NCBI GenBank assembly: GCA_003489085.1
Contig: DNJM01000095.1
Location: 1 to 8,150 of the forward strand
Length of the DNA stretch: 8,150 nucleotides
Direction of reading: 5' to 3'
Source of the DNA: Lachnospiraceae bacterium
GTDB taxonomy: Bacteria > Bacillota > Clostridia > Lachnospirales > Lachnospiraceae
The notes beneath the pieces were generated by a model. It was not told where the DNA came from and did no database searches. It worked only from the letters and a program-made list of their open reading frames with translations. Both the position numbers and the translations under genes were made by a program. Below are positions 5,445-8,150 of this stretch, one piece after another (the first letter of the stretch is position 1; the number at the start of each line of letters is the position of its first letter).

Positions 5445-7076
5445 CTACGACCAGTACCGCCATTCAGAACTTATCTCTATCCGGCTTTCATAATCCGTAA
5501 TGCCCTTACCAACATTTGGCCTGATCCTGGAAAAAACCATATCTGTCAAAAACAATGCAATTAATACAATACACAATATTCTCTGAACTTTTGCTGGAAT
5601 CTTCTTATAAAAATCATCCAGAAGCGGTGCCGCAAAGTAAATAAAGACACAACCGCCCAATCCGAATACCAACAGTCCCTCCGCACAGATCCGACCGTTT
5701 AAGTTCAACAGATATCCGCTGTAATCCCACCACTTCATATGCTTTGTCATTTCCAGATACCAGCTCGTCACATACTCTACCGTACCGCAGATCAGAACAG
5801 TCAGAATAAACGTCAGCGGTACATTTTCCCGTACCCGCTTCAAAAGGATCAGGATCAGAACCCCACCGCTTCCATAGATCGGAAGCCATGGTCCATACAG
5901 AACACCCCGGTTGACGAAATCTCCATTCTCCACCAGCCGCAGAAAGACTTCCCAGATCCAGCCGACTCCGGAAAAGGTAAAGAACAACAGAATATAGGAT
6001 CGGATAGAATAGTCTCTGCGGTATTCTACTGTCAGCCATTCCCGCCGCTCCGGTTCTGGAATGGTAAACAGCTCATAGGGGTACAGTCCATCGCTGTCTT
6101 TCTCCCAGACCGGCGGCTGTGCAAGATAAATGTCATTAAAAATCCGGGACATTCCCGAATCCCGTTCCAGTGCTTCCCCACGCAGCTGCATATAGAGCGC
6201 CGCACGTGCGGCAGTCCGATACGGGTTCAAAAAGAAGACATCTGCCAGGCCCAGGGTCAGGAATCCGAGCAGATACCACCAGAAATAAGACAGATCCAGT
6301 ACAAATGCCCTCCATTTATTTCCATGCATCATGTCTTTTGAGATACGAAAGACTTCTTTGGATTCCAGATTCGGGTTCTCTGCCAGAATATACGGTACCA
6401 TCAGATAGGAATAATGCTTGATACATCCTCCGACGACTGTCAGATCCCATAAAAACTGATATACATTCCGCAGCAGCATTGTCCTGGCTGTCTTCCGGGT
6501 ACGACGGACACGGTAGATCATCAGCAGACGGGAAATCTGTGTTTCCGGATAGGTCAGGGATTCCATAAAAAATCTGCATTCTCCTACCCGCAGAATATTT
6601 TTTCCAAAGATATAGAATACAGCAGAAAGCAGCATTCCGATAGACATAATCATGCTGTCTACCAGGTGTCCTTTCAAAAGTCCCTTATTGATCGTATCCA
6701 GAAGGCCGAACAGAAAGGATCCCCACTGCGTCGCACTGTTAAAGACAGCAGCCAGAACACCTCTGCTGTACTTCTGCTTCTCTTCTACCGGAATACTATT
6801 CTCGTCCGGAGCCCGCAAAATGGTTCCCTCTGGCTCCTTCTCCGCCTGCTGTTCTTCCAGTACATCCTCCAGTACGTCAGAATTCCGGCGCTTCTGGTAA
6901 TTCGTATCTACGGTACCCTCGATCTCCTGTGTCTCGTCATAGGCAGTAAACAGATCCGGAATGCCACCGTATTCGCCTACCAGAAATGACATCAGGAAGC
7001 ATACGGCAATGACCCGGAACGCATGCTGCCTGTAGACCTTCTTCCCTTGTGCTTTTAACTGCTTTCGTGTCCACAT
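5445..7076 (-). CDS. Polytopic membrane protein: DUF975-like N-terminal half plus CmpB-like 'putative ABC-transporter type IV' domain
   Basis: This 543-residue integral membrane protein has no established function. It starts basic (RKQLKAQGKKVYRQ), has a first membrane segment (about 20-36), an acidic soluble loop (about 44-104), and further segments near 106-127, 139-160, 205-232, 256-282, 360-379, 395-412, 421-440, 462-482 and 497-515. The middle part, with GNKWRAFVLDLSYFWWYLL (252-270) and GLADVFFLNPYRTAARAALY (276-295), resembles DUF975 proteins. The C-terminal part, with GWIWEVFLR (372-380), NRGVLYGPWLPIYGSGG (389-405), GTVEYVTSWYLE (431-442), WWDYSG (449-454) and GRICAEGL (461-468), resembles the CmpB-like family. 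Despite the family name, no ATPase domain or partner gene is present. The ATG at 7074-7076 has GAGGGAG about 6 nt upstream. I see no strong promoter before it, so it may partly depend on readthrough from pnp. Membrane spans are judged by eye. Confidence 0.85.
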   Translation of the reverse strand: MWTRKQLKAQGKKVYRQHAFRVIAVCFLMSFLVGEYGGIPDLFTAYDETQEIEGTVDTNYQKRRNSDVLEDVLEEQQAEKEPEGTILRAPDENSIPVEEKQKYSRGVLAAVFNSATQWGSFLFGLLDTINKGLLKGHLVDSMIMSIGMLLSAVFYIFGKNILRVGECRFFMESLTYPETQISRLLMIYRVRRTRKTARTMLLRNVYQFLWDLTVVGGCIKHYSYLMVPYILAENPNLESKEVFRISKDMMHGNKWRAFVLDLSYFWWYLLGFLTLGLADVFFLNPYRTAARAALYMQLRGEALERDSGMSRIFNDIYLAQPPVWEKDSDGLYPYELFTIPEPERREWLTVEYRRDYSIRSYILLFFTFSGVGWIWEVFLRLVENGDFVNRGVLYGPWLPIYGSGGVLILILLKRVRENVPLTFILTVLICGTVEYVTSWYLEMTKHMKWWDYSGYLLNLNGRICAEGLLVFGLGGCVFIYFAAPLLDDFYKKIPAKVQRILCIVLIALFLTDMVFSRIRPNVGKGITDYESRIEISSEWRYWS

Positions 7077-7151
7077 ACTGTTCTCCCTCGTTATGAAATC
7101 CTGTAACCCGCTGCCTGGTCAACATTTGCCGGACATTAATCCTACAGAATA

Positions 7152-7200
7152 GCAAAAGGCGGACCGAAACCCCTTTTCAGAGGTTTCTCTGTGCCGCCTT
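7152..7200 (-). terminator. Probable intrinsic terminator of pnp
   Basis: On the minus strand, AAGGCGG (7200-7194) pairs with CCGCCTT (7162-7156), and inside it GAAACC (7187-7182) pairs with GGTTTC (7171-7166). The two stems are separated by an asymmetric internal loop. The U-run is short (four T, then GC), so termination may be partial. It starts about 41 nt after the pnp stop and lies 75 nt before the next gene. Confidence 0.65.
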
Positions 7201-7241
7201 ACCCTTACATCTACGATACGTATTGGCAGATGCTGCAGATT

Positions 7242-8150
7242 CTATTCTGCCACATCTTTCATGCTGAAGCTGATTCTGCCCAGCTTATCCTTGCCAAGGC
7301 ATACCACCTTGACCTTATCACCCAGTGTCAGGACATCCTCTACACGCTTGATCCGCTCTTTGGAAATCTTGGAAATGTGTACCATTCCTTCTTTGCCTGG
7401 TGCGAATTCAATGAATGCTCCGAACTCTTTAATGCTGACAACTGTACCTTCAAATACCTGTCCTGCTTCGAAGTCCGTTACGATGATCTCGATCAGCTTC
7501 ATGGCACGATCCATTGCCTCTGCATCTACACCGCATACGGATACCGCTCCATCATCACTGATGTCGATCTTCACACCGGTCTGGTCAATGATCGCATTGA
7601 TCGTCTTTCCACGCTGTCCCACTACATCACCGATCTTTGCCGGGTCAATTCTCATCTGGCGGATCTTCGGAGCGTATGGCCCAACTTCCGGTCTTGGCTC
7701 TGCAATCGCCTTTGCCATAACCTCATCCAGAATATACAGTCTTGCTTTTCTGGTGCGTGCAATCGCCTCTTCGATAATCTGTCTTGTCAGACCGTGAATC
7801 TTAATATCCATCTGAATTGCAGTAATACCGTCCCTTGTACCGGCTACCTTGAAGTCCATATCGCCGAAGAAGTCCTCGAGTCCCTGAATATCGGTCAAAA
7901 CGATGTAGTCATCATCTGTTTCTCCGGTTACCAGACCACAGGAAATGCCTGCAACCGGCTTCTTAATCGGAACTCCGGCTGCCATCAGGGAAAGGCTGGA
8001 AGCGCAGACACTTGCCTGAGAAGTGGAGCCATTGGACTCAAAGGTCTCGGATACGGTACGAATCGCATATGGGAATTCTTCTTCCGTTGGCAGTACCGGA
8101 ATCAATGCACGCTCTGCCAGCGCACCATGACCGATCTCACGGCGTCCCGG
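7242..8150 (-). CDS. pnp: Polyribonucleotide nucleotidyltransferase (PNPase), C-terminal 302 residues, 5' end outside the window
   Basis: PNPase is a cytoplasmic, trimeric, phosphate-dependent 3'-to-5' exoribonuclease in mRNA turnover. The open frame runs to the window edge, so only the C-terminal part of a roughly 700-residue enzyme is seen. It begins in the second RNase PH domain with GRREIGHGALAERAL, and contains the active-site stretch EDFFGDMDFKVAG. Its Asp and Lys residues (window-local D93, D99, K101) correspond to E. coli D486, D492 and K494. A KH domain follows with the GQRG loop (178-181), then an S1 domain (about 230-300) with VVSIKEFGAFIEF and GMVHISKIS. The protein stops right after S1 (SMKDVAE), without a long tail. 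The TTG at 8103-8105 is an internal Leu codon, not a start. Confidence 0.97.
   Translation of the reverse strand, partial: PGRREIGHGALAERALIPVLPTEEEFPYAIRTVSETFESNGSTSQASVCASSLSLMAAGVPIKKPVAGISCGLVTGETDDDYIVLTDIQGLEDFFGDMDFKVAGTRDGITAIQMDIKIHGLTRQIIEEAIARTRKARLYILDEVMAKAIAEPRPEVGPYAPKIRQMRIDPAKIGDVVGQRGKTINAIIDQTGVKIDISDDGAVSVCGVDAEAMDRAMKLIEIIVTDFEAGQVFEGTVVSIKEFGAFIEFAPGKEGMVHISKISKERIKRVEDVLTLGDKVKVVCLGKDKLGRISFSMKDVAE

Noticed and set aside
5739..6341. A 200-codon plus-strand frame, and other plus-strand frames such as 7261-7797.
   Set aside because: They are antisense to well-supported genes (the membrane protein and pnp), have no recognisable domains, and show composition typical of antisense shadows.
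1..8150. CRISPR repeats, insertion sequences, tRNA genes, toxin-antitoxin or phage-defence genes.
   Set aside because: I found no spaced direct repeats, terminal inverted repeats, transposase motifs or tRNA-like folds. The window is filled by conserved core genes.

Overview
This window is a typical piece of a Clostridia chromosome (Bacillota), most likely from a spore-forming gut Lachnospiraceae. The evidence is a complete eight-gene spoIIIA sporulation operon, strong AGGAGG ribosome binding sites, roughly balanced base composition, and the presence of a bacterial release factor 3, which B. subtilis lacks. Every gene I can support lies on the minus strand, so transcription runs from high to low coordinates. 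The genus cannot be fixed from the sequence alone.

Layout in the direction of transcription: (1) 8150-7242 is the C-terminal 302 residues of polynucleotide phosphorylase (pnp), followed by a composite hairpin terminator at about 7200-7152. (2) 7076-5445 encodes a 543-residue polytopic membrane protein. It combines a DUF975-like N-terminal half with a C-terminal 'putative ABC-transporter type IV' (CmpB-like) domain, and ends in a strong intrinsic terminator at 5431-5390. (3) A near-consensus sigma-E promoter at 5354-5327 drives spoIIIAA-AB-AC-AD-AE-AF-AG-AH (5305-442). The eight genes are packed with gaps of at most 40 nt, or overlap. (4) A 171-nt gap holds a plausible sigma-A promoter. (5) 270-1 is the first 90 residues of prfC (peptide chain release factor 3), which runs off the left edge.

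How the genes work together: SpoIIIAA is the cytoplasmic ATPase. SpoIIIAB-AF are membrane components. SpoIIIAG and SpoIIIAH are the ring-forming proteins anchored in the mother-cell membrane around the forespore, where SpoIIIAH pairs with forespore SpoIIQ. Together they form the channel ('feeding tube') needed for late forespore gene expression. The flanking pnp and prfC genes are RNA turnover and translation housekeeping genes with no clear link to the channel. The membrane protein between pnp and spoIIIA has no known function.

I see no mobile element, CRISPR array, tRNA or rRNA, and no convincing novel system. The points most worth a second look are a very short SpoIIIAF (103 residues, apparently lacking the C-terminal ring-building domain), a TTG start for SpoIIIAH that corrects the longest-frame call, the near-perfect sigma-E promoter with a very short leader, and the lack of a visible terminator between spoIIIAH and prfC.
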